This document shows, piece after piece, positions 35,747 to 45,313 of a stretch of DNA of 64,000 bases. A program made the translations under genes and the position numbers. Source of the stretch: Thermoanaerobaculia bacterium (lineage in GTDB: Bacteria > Acidobacteriota > Thermoanaerobaculia > Gp7-AA8); the NCBI GenBank assembly GCA_017883205.1, contig JADGNZ010000023.1, forward strand, positions 1 to 64,000, read 5' to 3'. Within the stretch, counting starts at the first letter, position 1. Each line of letters begins with the position of its first letter. The notes under the pieces are model-generated. The model ran no database searches. It was given only the letters and a program-made list of their open reading frames with translations, and was not told where the DNA came from.

Positions 35747-38700
35747 ATGAACAGAATCATTCTGGGTGTGTTGGGTATCCTTCTGGCAGCGGCGCTCTCC
35801 GTTTCCTTGCAGGCCCAGCCGCTCGCGAAATCAGCGATTCAGGTCGGCGCGGGCAACACCAAACAGGCGGGCCAGACCTTCGGTTACCGGCTCACGTACA
35901 ACTGCAGCAGCACTTCCGGCCCCTGTCTCGGTGCTCAGGTAATCGACCTTCTTCCAGCCGCGGTGGCGTTCGTCGATACAGTGCCGGCGAGTCCGACAGG
36001 TGATGTTGCCGCCATCAACGTGACGAACAACTTCAGCGGATCAGGCAGGACGCGCGTGCAGTTCGTCTTGATCAACCCACTGCCCGCGGGAAACAGCGGC
36101 GATTTGCTGATCGACGTCAAGTTCCCGAACGGCTCCACGCCTGACGGAACCGTCGCCACGAATACGGCGGATGGCATCAACCTCGGCGCCTCACCGGGCA
36201 CTTTCACGACGCCTCCCGTCAACGTGACTGCCATTGCCTCGCTGCAAGTCTCGTTGTCGAAAACTCTCACGTCGTCGCCTGCCAATCTCGACTTGCCGGA
36301 GTCGTACCGGCTGCGGATCTCGAACACGAGCAACTCGAGCGGCTCCCTCAATCTGACCGCGATCGGACCAGTAACCGACACCCTCCCAACCGGCGTTGTG
36401 TTCAACGGATCAACACCTGCCGCAGACTGTCAGCCGGGCTGCGTCGGGACGACGCCGGCGACGGTCACCTGGACTTCGCCTTGTTCCCTTCCATTGACGC
36501 CTGGCAGCAACTGCGACGTCAGCGTCAACGTGACCTTTCCGAGCGCCACGTTCACCTCGGGTACGAACGTGACGAACAGCTTCACCGCGACCGGCACGCC
36601 GCTCGGCCAGTCTCCGACGAACCTTGGCATTGGGCAGGTGACTCATTCGGTGACGACCTTCGTTCCTGCGCCGAACGCGTCGCTGGGGAAGAGCGTCAAC
36701 GGCAACAGTCCGAATCCGCCGACGCTTAACCAGACCTTCAGCTACGACGTTTCGAACGGGAACAACGGCAACGTCGCGCTCGACGGCACGACAGTCATCG
36801 ACACGCTACCGATCCAGTTTCAAATGTCATCAGTGACCACGGGCTCCTACAACGGCGCGGCAGACTTCGCAGCAGGTGTTGGCGTGCGGGTTTCCTACGA
36901 GAAGAATACCGCCCCCGGCGTCTTCACGCTCTGGGGCTCGTCGCCCAACGCAACGACGAACACGACGCTCACGGCACCACCGCCAGGCCTCGGTGCCGGC
37001 GAGTACGTCACGAAGATCAAATGGGAATTCGGCCAGACCCAGCCGGGGATGAGTACGGCGACGAAGGCAGCCGTCACCGGAAAGATCATCAACCCGAGCA
37101 ACGCGGGCGCTCCGGTCGGCTTCGGCGATACCATCACCAACTGCCTCGACCTTTCCGCGGTCTACACGGCCGGTCCGACCAACGTTAATCGCAACACCTG
37201 TCCGGCATTCACGCTCAGCGGGCCATTCGTGCAGCTCAATCCTGCAAAGGACAACCTCTCCGGCAGTGGACCGTTCAATCCCGGGCAAACGGTCAACTTC
37301 CGCTTGCGCGTGCGGAGCGCGGCGCAATCGAGCGATCCCGGGCCGCTCGAGGACATCGTCGCTTCTGACCTTCTCCCGGTCGATCTCATCTTCTCGTCGT
37401 GGACGTTCGACGATCAAGGCACCGGCCTGCCCGCGCCGCAGGTCTTCGAGAACATCCCGAACTACAAGAACACGGGAAGGGTGCTCCTGCGCTGGCACTG
37501 GAACGCCGGCAGCGGAAACCTCGGCGTGAATCAGCAGGTTTTCATCAACATCGCCACGACCATCCGGGTCGGCGCTCAGTTCGGAAGCCTTTCCAACACG
37601 ATGGACCTGGCCATCAACGCTCCGGGCCTGGCCCAGCGCTGCAGCGGCGGCTCCACCACGGACGCTCTCGATCTCGACAACGACGGCAGCACCTCCGACA
37701 CTCTCTGCACGGCATCGGGCTCCCTCAACGTTGCGCCGATCGCGCAATTGGTCTCATCGAAAAAGATCAAGGCCACGTGCGACGGCGGAGCGGTCACTAC
37801 CTCAGCCGGCACCTTGACCGGCGGCGCGATCGAATATCACCTCACCGTGACGAATCCCGGCACCGTCCCGATGCAGAACTTCGTGCTCATCGACATCCTC
37901 CCGTTCGTTGGCGACACCGGCGTTCGCGACACGAGCCCGCGCGGCTCGCAATGGACGCCGCTGCTGGCCGCGCCGATTACCCCTCCGGCCGGCACCGTCA
38001 TCTACTACTCGACGGCGGGGAATCCGTGCCGAGGAGAGGTGGGAGGGCCTACGTCGGGCTGTACAGCGCCGAATTGGACAACGGTCGCGCCCGATCCGAT
38101 CACCAGCGTCCGCTCCTTCAAGATCGAGTTCGGAGCCCGCGTCGTCCTTCCCTCTGATGGGATCGATTTCACCTACTACATGATCACGCCGGGCACCGTC
38201 GCTCCGGCGACGACGGCATACAACTCGTTCGCGTATCAGGCGGATCGCGCTGATGGGCTGGGTGCCTTGGCCGCGGAACCGCAGAAAGTGGGGCTCACCC
38301 TCGGAGGCTGTCCCGCCGCAAGTCTCGGCGATTTCGTGTGGGTCGACACGAATCACGACGGAATCCAGAACGATGGCCCGACGGGACTCAATAACGTCCG
38401 CGTCGAGCTCTGGACGCCGGGAGTCGACGGCATTCAGAACACGAATGACGACGTTCACCTGGCCTCGACCCTGACCGCGGCCAGTCCCACCAACACCGCC
38501 GGCTGGTACCGCTTCCCCGGTCTCGCGCCGGGCAGCTACTACACGAAAGTCATCCCGCCGCCGACGTTCATTCTCACGACCCAAGGGGCGACGACCGACG
38601 CGCTCGACTCGGATGGAAACACGTCGACCGGCGCGACGCGCGTTGTGACCCTGGCCGCGAACGAAGACAACCCGAACCTCGACTTCGGTCTGTTCGCGAC

Positions 38701-41700
38701 GCAGAAGGCAGCGCTGGGCGACTACGTCTGGTTCGACCGCAACGCCAACGGCATTCAGGACGAGTCGCCGTTCGATGGCGTGAACGGCGTCACGGTGAAG
38801 CTCTTCGTCGACGACGGCGACGGCGTCCCCAGCGGGGGCGATCTCCAGGTGGCCACGACGATCACCGCTGACGATACCTTCGCTCGTCCCGGCTACTACC
38901 TCTTCGATGGCCTCATCCCGGGCCTGCCCTACTACGTGCAGTTCGTCCGGCCATCGGTCGCGACCGCGTTCACGTCGCGCGACACAGGCAGCGACGACAC
39001 GCTCGACTCCGACGCGTCGCTCGTCGACGGCACCTCGCAAATCGTCACGCTCGCTCCGAATGAAGTGAACCGCACGGTTGACGCCGGTCTGATCGTCCCC
39101 GGTGGCACGCTGGCCCTCGGCAATCAGGTCTGGAACGACACGAACAACAACGGGATCTTCGAGCCGCAGAGCGGGGAGGTGGGCATCGACAATGTCCGTC
39201 TCGATCTTTACCGCGACGCAAACAACGACGGCGCGCCGTCGCTCGATGAGTACGTCGGCACGACGCTCACCCAGACCATCAACGGTTTTCCCGGCCGCTA
39301 CCTGTTCGACAAGCTGGCCGCCGGCAACTACATCGTCGTCGTCAACTCGAACAACTTCCTCGGCACCGGCGCGCTCTTCGGACTGAGCACCAGCACGGGC
39401 AACGATCCGGCGCCCGATCCTGACGACGATGTTGACGGAGACGACAACGGTACCAATGTCGGAGCGCTCATTGCCAGCCATCCCGTCACGCTCAGCGTCG
39501 GAGGCGAACCGACCAGCGAAGACGGCGACCCAAACACCAACCTCACCGTCGACTTCGGCTTCACGGCAACCCCGTCGACCATTGAGTATTACGACTATGG
39601 CGACGCGCCCGACGTCGGCTTCGGAACGTCCAGGGGCAACTACAACACGACGGCCCTCGACAACGGTCCCAGTCACCGCCTCGGAGTGCCGAATGCACCG
39701 TACCTCGGTGCTTGTGTCGACGCAGACAGCGGTCTCCTGCAGAACATCACAGCGGACGCCGACGACAACGGCGAGCACACTCTGGTAGTCGGAACGTGCG
39801 CCGGCAGCAGCGACGAAGACGGCGTCACATTCACCGGACCGTTCACTCCGGGCAGCACGGCCACATTCAATGTCACGGCTGGCGGCGGCCCGACCCAATG
39901 CCATCTCGACGCCTGGGTCGACTGGAATCAGGACGGCATCTTCGGAAACAGCCCCGGCGAACAGATTGCGACCAATCTCATCGTCCCACTCGGACCGGCG
40001 ACCGTGCTGACACCGACCGTTCCCGCCAACGCGATTCCGGGGACAACGTACGCACGCTTCCGCTGCTCGAGCGCCGGCAACCTGCCACCCACCGGTCCCG
40101 CGGCCGACGGCGAAGTCGAAGACTACGCGGTCGGCGTCATCGGCTACGACTATGGCGATGCACCGGCCAGCTACGGCACATCGGGTGCTGGCGCCGCGCG
40201 GCACCTCGTCGTTTCCAATGCACCACTCGTTCTCGGCCAGTGCGTCGACACGGAGCTCGACGGACAACCGAGCGCCGACGCCCGCGGCGATGACGGAAAC
40301 GCCGGCCTGAGCCGGGTCGGCGACTGTCTCAACGACGAAGACGGCGTGACCTTCACGTCTCCGATCTACACGTGCGGCACATCGAGCGTTTCCGTCGTCG
40401 CCAGCGCGGCAGGCAAACTCGACGCCTGGCTTGATTTCGGCCGCAACGGCACCTTCGACCCATCGGATCAGATCTTCACCAACCAGTCCGTCGTGGCTGG
40501 AACGAACACGCTGACATTCAACGTGCCCTGCACGGCGTCAGTTGGCCTCTCCTACGCACGGTTCCGCCTCTCGTCAGCCGGTAACCTCGGGCCGACAGGA
40601 ACGGCCGCCGACGGCGAAGTGGAAGATTACGCGGTCAACATCGCCGGGCTCGATTTCGGCGACGCCCCCGACACCTACAAAACGACGCTCGCCCCCGATG
40701 GAGCGCGCCACATCGTCGTCCCCGGATTCTCGCTTGGCGCCACCATCGACGCCGAGCCGAACGGACAACCGTCCGCAGGCGCGAACGGTGACGGAGCCGA
40801 TGAGGATGGCGTGATCCTCCCGGCAGGTGCAATCATCAAGACCTGCGCGGCCAACACGCTCACGATCAATCTGACGAACACCGCCGCCCAACCCACGCCG
40901 AAACTCGACGCCTGGATCGACTTCGACGGCGATGGTCACTTCGACGATCCGCGCGACCGCGTGGCTACCGGCCTTGCGCTCGTCTCTGGCAGCAACATCC
41001 TCACCGTAAATGCGCCCTGCAACGCGCGAACTTCGAACACCTACGCGCGCTTCCGCCTGTCGTCGTCGGGCATCGCCACGCCCGGCGGCGTCGCGCTCAA
41101 CGGTGAAGTCGAGGACTATGCCGTCGTCGTCGAGGCTCTCGACTACGGCGACGCGCCCGCTCCCTATCCGACTCTGCTCGCGAACAATGGTGCTCGCCAT
41201 CGCGTACTGCCGTCCGGCAACCCGACGCTCGGAACGTTCGTCGATACCGAGGCTGACGGTCAGCCCAATGCCACTGCCACGGGCGATGACACCTCCGGCG
41301 TTCCGGACGACGAAGATGGCGTGACGTTCCCGTTCCCGCTCGTCCTCGGCGCCCCGAGCAGCATGACCGTCCGCACCGGAGCCACCGGCGGCAACGTCAG
41401 TTGCTGGGTCGATTTCAACGCGAACGGCAGTTGGCTCGACGCCGGCGAAAAAGTGATCAGCGATGTTTCGATGCCCGCCAACACCAGCCAGTCGTTCACG
41501 TTCACGGTTCCCCTCACGGCGGCCGTTGGAAACACGTTCACCCGCTGCCGCATCTCCACGCTTACGGGCCTCACGCCCGTCGGCGAGGCCCCGGACGGCG
41601 AAGTCGAAGATCACCTGACCACGATCGTCAACGAGCATCCGTCGATCGGCATCGGCACCTGCGCCACGCTCAGCACCGACACGGTAGTCCTCGGTCACTG

Positions 41701-42190
41701 GGACGCCACGATCGACGTCCGTCTGCAGAACTACGGCGACGTGACGGACTTTGCGTTGCAGGTCAAGACGCCGCTCGCGGCGCTGTTCGGAGCGAACGTC
41801 AGCTACTCGGTGCTGTCGCTCACGAGCACGGCGTTCACTGTTAACCCCGGGTATAACGGGAACGCCGACACGAACCTGCTCGCGCCGGGCGCGACGCTGG
41901 CAGCCGGTGCCAGCGGCATGATCCACCTCGTGATTCGCGCGCAATCGCTCACGCACGTCCCCGGCCCGTTCCTGCTGACCAGCACCGTCACGGCGACGAG
42001 TCTGGGCGGCAAACCGCTGACCGACAACTCACAGGATGGCTGCGATCCTGACCCCGATCATGACAACGACCCGACCAACAACAACACTCCGACGCCGATC
42101 CTCAACCCGGACGACATTCCGGCGATGGGCTTCGTCGTACTGAGCATCCTCGCAGCGATGATGGCGCTGATTGCACTGCGCCGCCTCTAG
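35747..42190 (+). CDS. Giant surface protein with SdrD B-like and GEVED domains
   Basis: A 2147-aa exported protein with a signal peptide (1-27). Residues 30-850 contain DUF11-type beta-sandwich repeats (PVTDTLPTGVVF style). Three SdrD B-like domains begin at about 859, 987 and 1121 with LGDFVWVDTNHDGIQ-like starts. Four GEVED units begin near 1280, 1465, 1633 and 1795, each from a YGDAP motif to GEVEDYAV; the last reads GEVEDH. The C-terminus is a short IPAMGFVVLSILAAMMAL helix with RRL, like the IPTL/PEP-type sorting tails, so it is probably anchored or processed at the surface. AAGGAG is 6 nt before the ATG at 35747. Likely adhesin or matrix protein. Confidence 0.88.
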   Translation: MNRIILGVLGILLAAALSVSLQAQPLAKSAIQVGAGNTKQAGQTFGYRLTYNCSSTSGPCLGAQVIDLLPAAVAFVDTVPASPTGDVAAINVTNNFSGSGRTRVQFVLINPLPAGNSGDLLIDVKFPNGSTPDGTVATNTADGINLGASPGTFTTPPVNVTAIASLQVSLSKTLTSSPANLDLPESYRLRISNTSNSSGSLNLTAIGPVTDTLPTGVVFNGSTPAADCQPGCVGTTPATVTWTSPCSLPLTPGSNCDVSVNVTFPSATFTSGTNVTNSFTATGTPLGQSPTNLGIGQVTHSVTTFVPAPNASLGKSVNGNSPNPPTLNQTFSYDVSNGNNGNVALDGTTVIDTLPIQFQMSSVTTGSYNGAADFAAGVGVRVSYEKNTAPGVFTLWGSSPNATTNTTLTAPPPGLGAGEYVTKIKWEFGQTQPGMSTATKAAVTGKIINPSNAGAPVGFGDTITNCLDLSAVYTAGPTNVNRNTCPAFTLSGPFVQLNPAKDNLSGSGPFNPGQTVNFRLRVRSAAQSSDPGPLEDIVASDLLPVDLIFSSWTFDDQGTGLPAPQVFENIPNYKNTGRVLLRWHWNAGSGNLGVNQQVFINIATTIRVGAQFGSLSNTMDLAINAPGLAQRCSGGSTTDALDLDNDGSTSDTLCTASGSLNVAPIAQLVSSKKIKATCDGGAVTTSAGTLTGGAIEYHLTVTNPGTVPMQNFVLIDILPFVGDTGVRDTSPRGSQWTPLLAAPITPPAGTVIYYSTAGNPCRGEVGGPTSGCTAPNWTTVAPDPITSVRSFKIEFGARVVLPSDGIDFTYYMITPGTVAPATTAYNSFAYQADRADGLGALAAEPQKVGLTLGGCPAASLGDFVWVDTNHDGIQNDGPTGLNNVRVELWTPGVDGIQNTNDDVHLASTLTAASPTNTAGWYRFPGLAPGSYYTKVIPPPTFILTTQGATTDALDSDGNTSTGATRVVTLAANEDNPNLDFGLFATQKAALGDYVWFDRNANGIQDESPFDGVNGVTVKLFVDDGDGVPSGGDLQVATTITADDTFARPGYYLFDGLIPGLPYYVQFVRPSVATAFTSRDTGSDDTLDSDASLVDGTSQIVTLAPNEVNRTVDAGLIVPGGTLALGNQVWNDTNNNGIFEPQSGEVGIDNVRLDLYRDANNDGAPSLDEYVGTTLTQTINGFPGRYLFDKLAAGNYIVVVNSNNFLGTGALFGLSTSTGNDPAPDPDDDVDGDDNGTNVGALIASHPVTLSVGGEPTSEDGDPNTNLTVDFGFTATPSTIEYYDYGDAPDVGFGTSRGNYNTTALDNGPSHRLGVPNAPYLGACVDADSGLLQNITADADDNGEHTLVVGTCAGSSDEDGVTFTGPFTPGSTATFNVTAGGGPTQCHLDAWVDWNQDGIFGNSPGEQIATNLIVPLGPATVLTPTVPANAIPGTTYARFRCSSAGNLPPTGPAADGEVEDYAVGVIGYDYGDAPASYGTSGAGAARHLVVSNAPLVLGQCVDTELDGQPSADARGDDGNAGLSRVGDCLNDEDGVTFTSPIYTCGTSSVSVVASAAGKLDAWLDFGRNGTFDPSDQIFTNQSVVAGTNTLTFNVPCTASVGLSYARFRLSSAGNLGPTGTAADGEVEDYAVNIAGLDFGDAPDTYKTTLAPDGARHIVVPGFSLGATIDAEPNGQPSAGANGDGADEDGVILPAGAIIKTCAANTLTINLTNTAAQPTPKLDAWIDFDGDGHFDDPRDRVATGLALVSGSNILTVNAPCNARTSNTYARFRLSSSGIATPGGVALNGEVEDYAVVVEALDYGDAPAPYPTLLANNGARHRVLPSGNPTLGTFVDTEADGQPNATATGDDTSGVPDDEDGVTFPFPLVLGAPSSMTVRTGATGGNVSCWVDFNANGSWLDAGEKVISDVSMPANTSQSFTFTVPLTAAVGNTFTRCRISTLTGLTPVGEAPDGEVEDHLTTIVNEHPSIGIGTCATLSTDTVVLGHWDATIDVRLQNYGDVTDFALQVKTPLAALFGANVSYSVLSLTSTAFTVNPGYNGNADTNLLAPGATLAAGASGMIHLVIRAQSLTHVPGPFLLTSTVTATSLGGKPLTDNSQDGCDPDPDHDNDPTNNNTPTPILNPDDIPAMGFVVLSILAAMMALIALRRL

Positions 42191-42213
42191 GAGTGCGGTC
42201 GTCTCGACCGCGG

Positions 42214-42239
42214 GCACTCGGGCGTCCTCGCCCGAGTGC
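42214..42239 (+). terminator. 11-bp perfect hairpin after the giant gene
   Basis: GCACTCGGGCG, loop TCCT, CGCCCGAGTGC, starting 24 bp after the stop. No T run follows, so rho-independent action is uncertain. Confidence 0.55.
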
Positions 42240-42350
42240 AGTAGGGCGGAGGTTGAAATCTCGCTCGCGTGAAGCACAGCTGCTCGGGGATCAGCGACAA
42301 GGGTTGCCGATCACGGTCGAGAAGGTGCTCTAACGTTCTGGAAAAACCAT

Positions 42351-42413
42351 TTCACGCGGAGACGCGGAGAACACGGAGGTTCTTTCTCCGCATCTCCGCG
42401 CCTCCGCGTGAAA
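42351..42413. repeat. Palindromic repeat family B, copy 2
   Basis: ttcacgcggagacgcggag with the complement ctccgcgcctccgcgtgaa. It ends 13 bp from the stop of the radical SAM gene. Confidence 0.88.
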
Positions 42414-42426
42414 TGTCTTTGTCAGA

Positions 42427-43545
42427 TTACACCGTCGCTCCCCCGCACGAGCTGCCCGATCCTGCCGTGCAGCCGAAGCAGTGGCGGCGGGTGACAATGC
42501 GGCGGCTTTGCCATTTGGCGAGGTCGAACGCGGTGACGTGCATGGCGGCATCGCCGGGCAGCGCATCGAGATCGAGCATCTGGTTGAAATCGCAATCGTA
42601 GAGCCGCCCGTCCCAGGAGATCGAGATCGTGTTGCGGCACATCAATCCGTTGACCGCGGCGGGATTGAACGACTTCGCCAACCGCTCCATGTACGGATCG
42701 AGGTTCTCGCTGTCGACGAGCCACTCGAGAAACCGCGAGATCGGCATGTTGTTGAGCGTGAAGAGTCGATCGAACGAGATCGCGAAATTGCGCTGCAGGC
42801 CGTCCTTCCATTCGTTCTCGATGCTGGCCTGATTCGCGGAGAGAAACGCCCCGGCAGGATTACTCATCAGAGTCAGGCGCCGCCGCGGGTCGCCAGTGCC
42901 GTAGCCGGCTTCGTTCAGAAGATGGAGCGCCTCGATCGATTTGTCGAACGCGCCATCGCCGCGCTGCGCGTCGGTGTTGCGCTTCCGATAGTGCGGCAGC
43001 GAGGCCACGATCTCCACGCCGCGCTCTCCCAGCCACTCCACGAGTCCCTTGTTGCGCGGGAGTAGAAGGACCGACAGGTTGCATCGATCGATGACGTGCT
43101 TCCCTCGGCGCACCGCTTCCTCGACGACATAGCGAAAGTGCGGATGCAGCTCCGGCGCGCCGCCGGTGAGATCGACCGTATGAGCCGCCGTCTGGTCGAG
43201 CGCCCGCAGACAGGCCTCAATCGTGTCGAGACTCATCATCGCGTCGGTGCGGTCGGGCCCTGCATCGACGTGGCAGTGACGGCAGGTCATGTTGCAAAGC
43301 TTGCCGAGGTTGATTTGAAAGATCTCGAGGGACGCGGGGTGGAGGCCGGGAAAACCGGCGGCGGCAATCGCGCGCTCGAAGTCGAGCGGCTGACCTTCGA
43401 TCACGACGTTGGCGAGTTGACGCAACTGCTCGGCGGGTGCCGCAAGGGTCGAATGCCGCGCGCGCAGCGATTGCGCCGCACGCGGACCATCGATCGAAGA
43501 CGCAGCCAACTCCTCAGTCGAGTCCAAGATCGTGGATCCCTTCAC
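42427..43545 (-). CDS. arsS: Radical SAM protein ArsS-like (arsenosugar biosynthesis type)
   Basis: Radical SAM enzyme of about 372 aa. The 4Fe-4S site is C84-NMT-C88-RH-C91, inside the diagnostic LCNMTCRHCHVDAGP. The C-terminal Cys-rich domain ends CFGCTAGSGSSCGGA, as in the ArsS family (TIGR04167-type), some members of which carry selenocysteine; here all are Cys. The family is named for arsenosugar synthesis together with ArsM, which is not in the window. The start is uncertain: the first ATG at 43626 would overlap the upstream gene, a GTG at 43545 lies 5 bp from its stop, and a TTG 18 nt inside has an AAGGGA site. Co-transcribed with the peroxidase-like gene. Confidence 0.85.
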   Translation of the reverse strand: MKGSTILDSTEELAASSIDGPRAAQSLRARHSTLAAPAEQLRQLANVVIEGQPLDFERAIAAAGFPGLHPASLEIFQINLGKLCNMTCRHCHVDAGPDRTDAMMSLDTIEACLRALDQTAAHTVDLTGGAPELHPHFRYVVEEAVRRGKHVIDRCNLSVLLLPRNKGLVEWLGERGVEIVASLPHYRKRNTDAQRGDGAFDKSIEALHLLNEAGYGTGDPRRRLTLMSNPAGAFLSANQASIENEWKDGLQRNFAISFDRLFTLNNMPISRFLEWLVDSENLDPYMERLAKSFNPAAVNGLMCRNTISISWDGRLYDCDFNQMLDLDALPGDAAMHVTAFDLAKWQSRRIVTRRHCFGCTAGSGSSCGGATV

Positions 43546-43550
43546 TCTTC

Positions 43551-43886
43551 TCACATCCCCGCTTTCTTCGCGTGTTCCTTCATCTGCATCCCATGAACAA
43601 GCGACGCTCCTCCTCGGATTGCACACGCCACATGAACAGCCTCGGTCATCTGCTCGAGGTCAGCGCCTTTCTCGAGACTGGTGGTCGTGTAGGCGTCGAT
43701 GCAGTACGGACACTGCACCGCATGCGCGACCGCCAGCGCGATCAGCGCCTTCTCACGTTCCGTGAGCGCGCCCGCCGCGAACACGGCGTTGTAGTACTCG
43801 AAGAATTTCTTCGCGAGATCGGGAGCACCCTCGGCGATGTCGCCAAACGCGCCAAGATGTTTCGATTCGTAGTAGTGCTCGGACAT
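43551..43886 (-). CDS. AhpD/carboxymuconolactone decarboxylase-like protein linked to ArsS
   Basis: A 111-aa all-helical protein of the alkylhydroperoxidase/CMD fold. The redox pair is C-PY-C in AHAVQCPYCIDAYTT, and REKALIALAVAHA precedes it. This subgroup (peroxidase-related, TIGR04169-type) is repeatedly found beside ArsS-type radical SAM genes and has selenocysteine in some organisms; here it is Cys. Likely handles a reactive intermediate or protects the enzyme, which is inference. GAAGGAGA lies 5 nt before the ATG. Confidence 0.88.
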   Translation of the reverse strand: MSEHYYESKHLGAFGDIAEGAPDLAKKFFEYYNAVFAAGALTEREKALIALAVAHAVQCPYCIDAYTTTSLEKGADLEQMTEAVHVACAIRGGASLVHGMQMKEHAKKAGM

Positions 43887-43932
43887 GGTTTCTCCTTCGT
43901 GGCGGGAGTCTATGACACGGTTGTTGAATCAC

Positions 43933-44053
43933 CGGAGGCGAGACGCCTCCGAGCCAGCCGGCGAGGACGCCAGCGTTCCATCCGCATTGGCCGCGCTTTG
44001 TGCCGGCGGAACGCTGGCGTCCCGCCGGCTGGCCTGGCGGCGTCCTCGCCGCC
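43933..44053. repeat. Palindromic repeat family F, copy 2
   Basis: Same core as 21064-21184 (gagccagccggcgaggacgc, then gcggaacgctggcgtcccgc), with extra outer arms gaggcgagacgcctcc. Fills the gap before the DUF3011 gene. Confidence 0.88.
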
Positions 44054-44115
44054 AACACCAATCAGTACTAGACCCCAGCCCCGAAGCGCAGATGATCCGC
44101 ACTTCGGAGGCAGCG

Positions 44116-45045
44116 ATGCGCAGATGGTTCGTCACGTGTGTGGTTCTCTTGTCGTGTGCGGCGCCGGCGTTGGCGCAATCGATCACGTGCGAATCGCCGG
44201 AGGGGGCCTACCGCGAATGCCGCGGCGGATCTGCCGGCAAGGCCGAACTGACGATGGAGCTCAGCGACAACCGCTGCATCGAGGGCACCACCTACGGAAC
44301 GCGCATGGAAGGCGTGGTGTGGGTCGATCGCGGTTGCCGCGGCCGCTTTTCGTTTCGTGGCGGCAGCCTCACCGGCAACCGGCGCATCATCTGCGAGTCG
44401 CAGAAAGGGACGCTCGAATGGTGCCCCGCCGAATTGAACAACGCCCCCGATCCGAAGGCCGGCGTATCGCTCGTCCGCCAGCTCGGCGAAAAAGCGTGCG
44501 TCGAGGGCGAGGGGTGGGGTTACGACATCGAGCGCGATCAGGTCTGGGTCGATAAGGGATGCCGCGGCGAATTCATGATCGGTCACGCCAATCCGTCGAA
44601 AGCCGTGGAGGCGCTCGACGCCAAAGTCATCTGCGAGACACCCAACCGCGGGAAAGTGCAATGTGCGGCGGATACCGGGGCCGGCGTGCGCATTATCCGC
44701 ACGCTGAACGACACCACATGCGGCTTCGGAAAGCAGTGGGGTTACGACGAGAGGAGCATCTGGGTCAGCGGCGGCTGCCGCGCCGAGTTCGCGATCCGCG
44801 GCGTCGTCAAGCCGACCATCCAGGCCGTGACGTGCGAGTCGCACAACAACGTTCGTGTGGCCTGCCCGGCGGAGACGAGATACGGAGTCGCGCTCGTACG
44901 CAACACCGGCGAGAGCGAATGCGTGCTCGGCAAGAGCTGGGGCTTCGACGACAAAGGCGTCTGGGTCGCTGAAAGCTGCCGCGCCCAATTCGCCCTCGGC
45001 GGCTACCGCCTCCGCCGGCTACCAAGCTTCCTCCAACGGCGATGA
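44116..45045 (+). CDS. DUF3011 repeat protein, first part
   Basis: A 309-aa exported protein (signal peptide 1-20, ending ALAQS) with five DUF3011-type units, each near 55-60 residues: an opening CES, an inner Cys, a WG(F/Y) and a closing GCR(A/G)xF. The function of this family is not known; the Cys pattern suggests disulfides. The start at 44116 is set by GGAGG 6 nt upstream. The frame ends after a short aberrant tail (YRLRRLPSFLQRR), where the next unit begins in another frame at 45042. Confidence 0.82.
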   Translation: MRRWFVTCVVLLSCAAPALAQSITCESPEGAYRECRGGSAGKAELTMELSDNRCIEGTTYGTRMEGVVWVDRGCRGRFSFRGGSLTGNRRIICESQKGTLEWCPAELNNAPDPKAGVSLVRQLGEKACVEGEGWGYDIERDQVWVDKGCRGEFMIGHANPSKAVEALDAKVICETPNRGKVQCAADTGAGVRIIRTLNDTTCGFGKQWGYDERSIWVSGGCRAEFAIRGVVKPTIQAVTCESHNNVRVACPAETRYGVALVRNTGESECVLGKSWGFDDKGVWVAESCRAQFALGGYRLRRLPSFLQRR

Positions 45046-45227
45046 AGCTCATCTGCGAGTCCGCCGACGGCCAGAAAAAGATTTGCGAGGTCGACGCTTC
45101 ACACGGCGTGGGCCTGCTGCGCCAGATCAGCGAAACCGACTGCGTCCTCAATCGGAGCTGGGGCTACGGCCGCGACGGGATCTGGGTGACGGACGGCTGC
45201 CGCGCGGAGTTTGTGGTCGCGAAGTGA
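45042..45227 (+). CDS. DUF3011 repeat protein, last unit in shifted frame
   Basis: A 61-aa open frame holding one complete DUF3011 unit (KLICESADGQKKIC through GCRAEFVV). It starts in an ATGA overlap with the stop of 44116-45045. Because it lacks a signal peptide, it makes little sense alone: either a frameshift split one six-unit protein, or the cell recodes or re-initiates here. I favour a frameshift. Confidence 0.6.
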   Translation: MKLICESADGQKKICEVDASHGVGLLRQISETDCVLNRSWGYGRDGIWVTDGCRAEFVVAK

Positions 45228-45230
45228 GGG

Positions 45231-45301
45231 AGTCGGATTTCGGGAGTCGGGTGTCGGAGCAGTTCGGCACTTGCCCCCGACTCCCGACCCCCGACTCCCG
45301 C
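45231..45301. repeat. Palindromic repeat (gggagtcgg type)
   Basis: gagtcggatttcgggagtcg followed by cccgactcccgacccccgac: short repeated words with complement, in the gap between convergent genes. May serve as a terminator. No second copy seen in the window. Confidence 0.75.
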
Positions 45302-45313
45302 GGTCTACGCAAA

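Noticed and set aside
37802-40267. 821-codon open frame on the minus strand inside the giant surface gene
   Set aside because: Antisense shadow of a repetitive high-GC gene. No ribosome site or conserved domain, and its composition follows codon positions of the sense gene.
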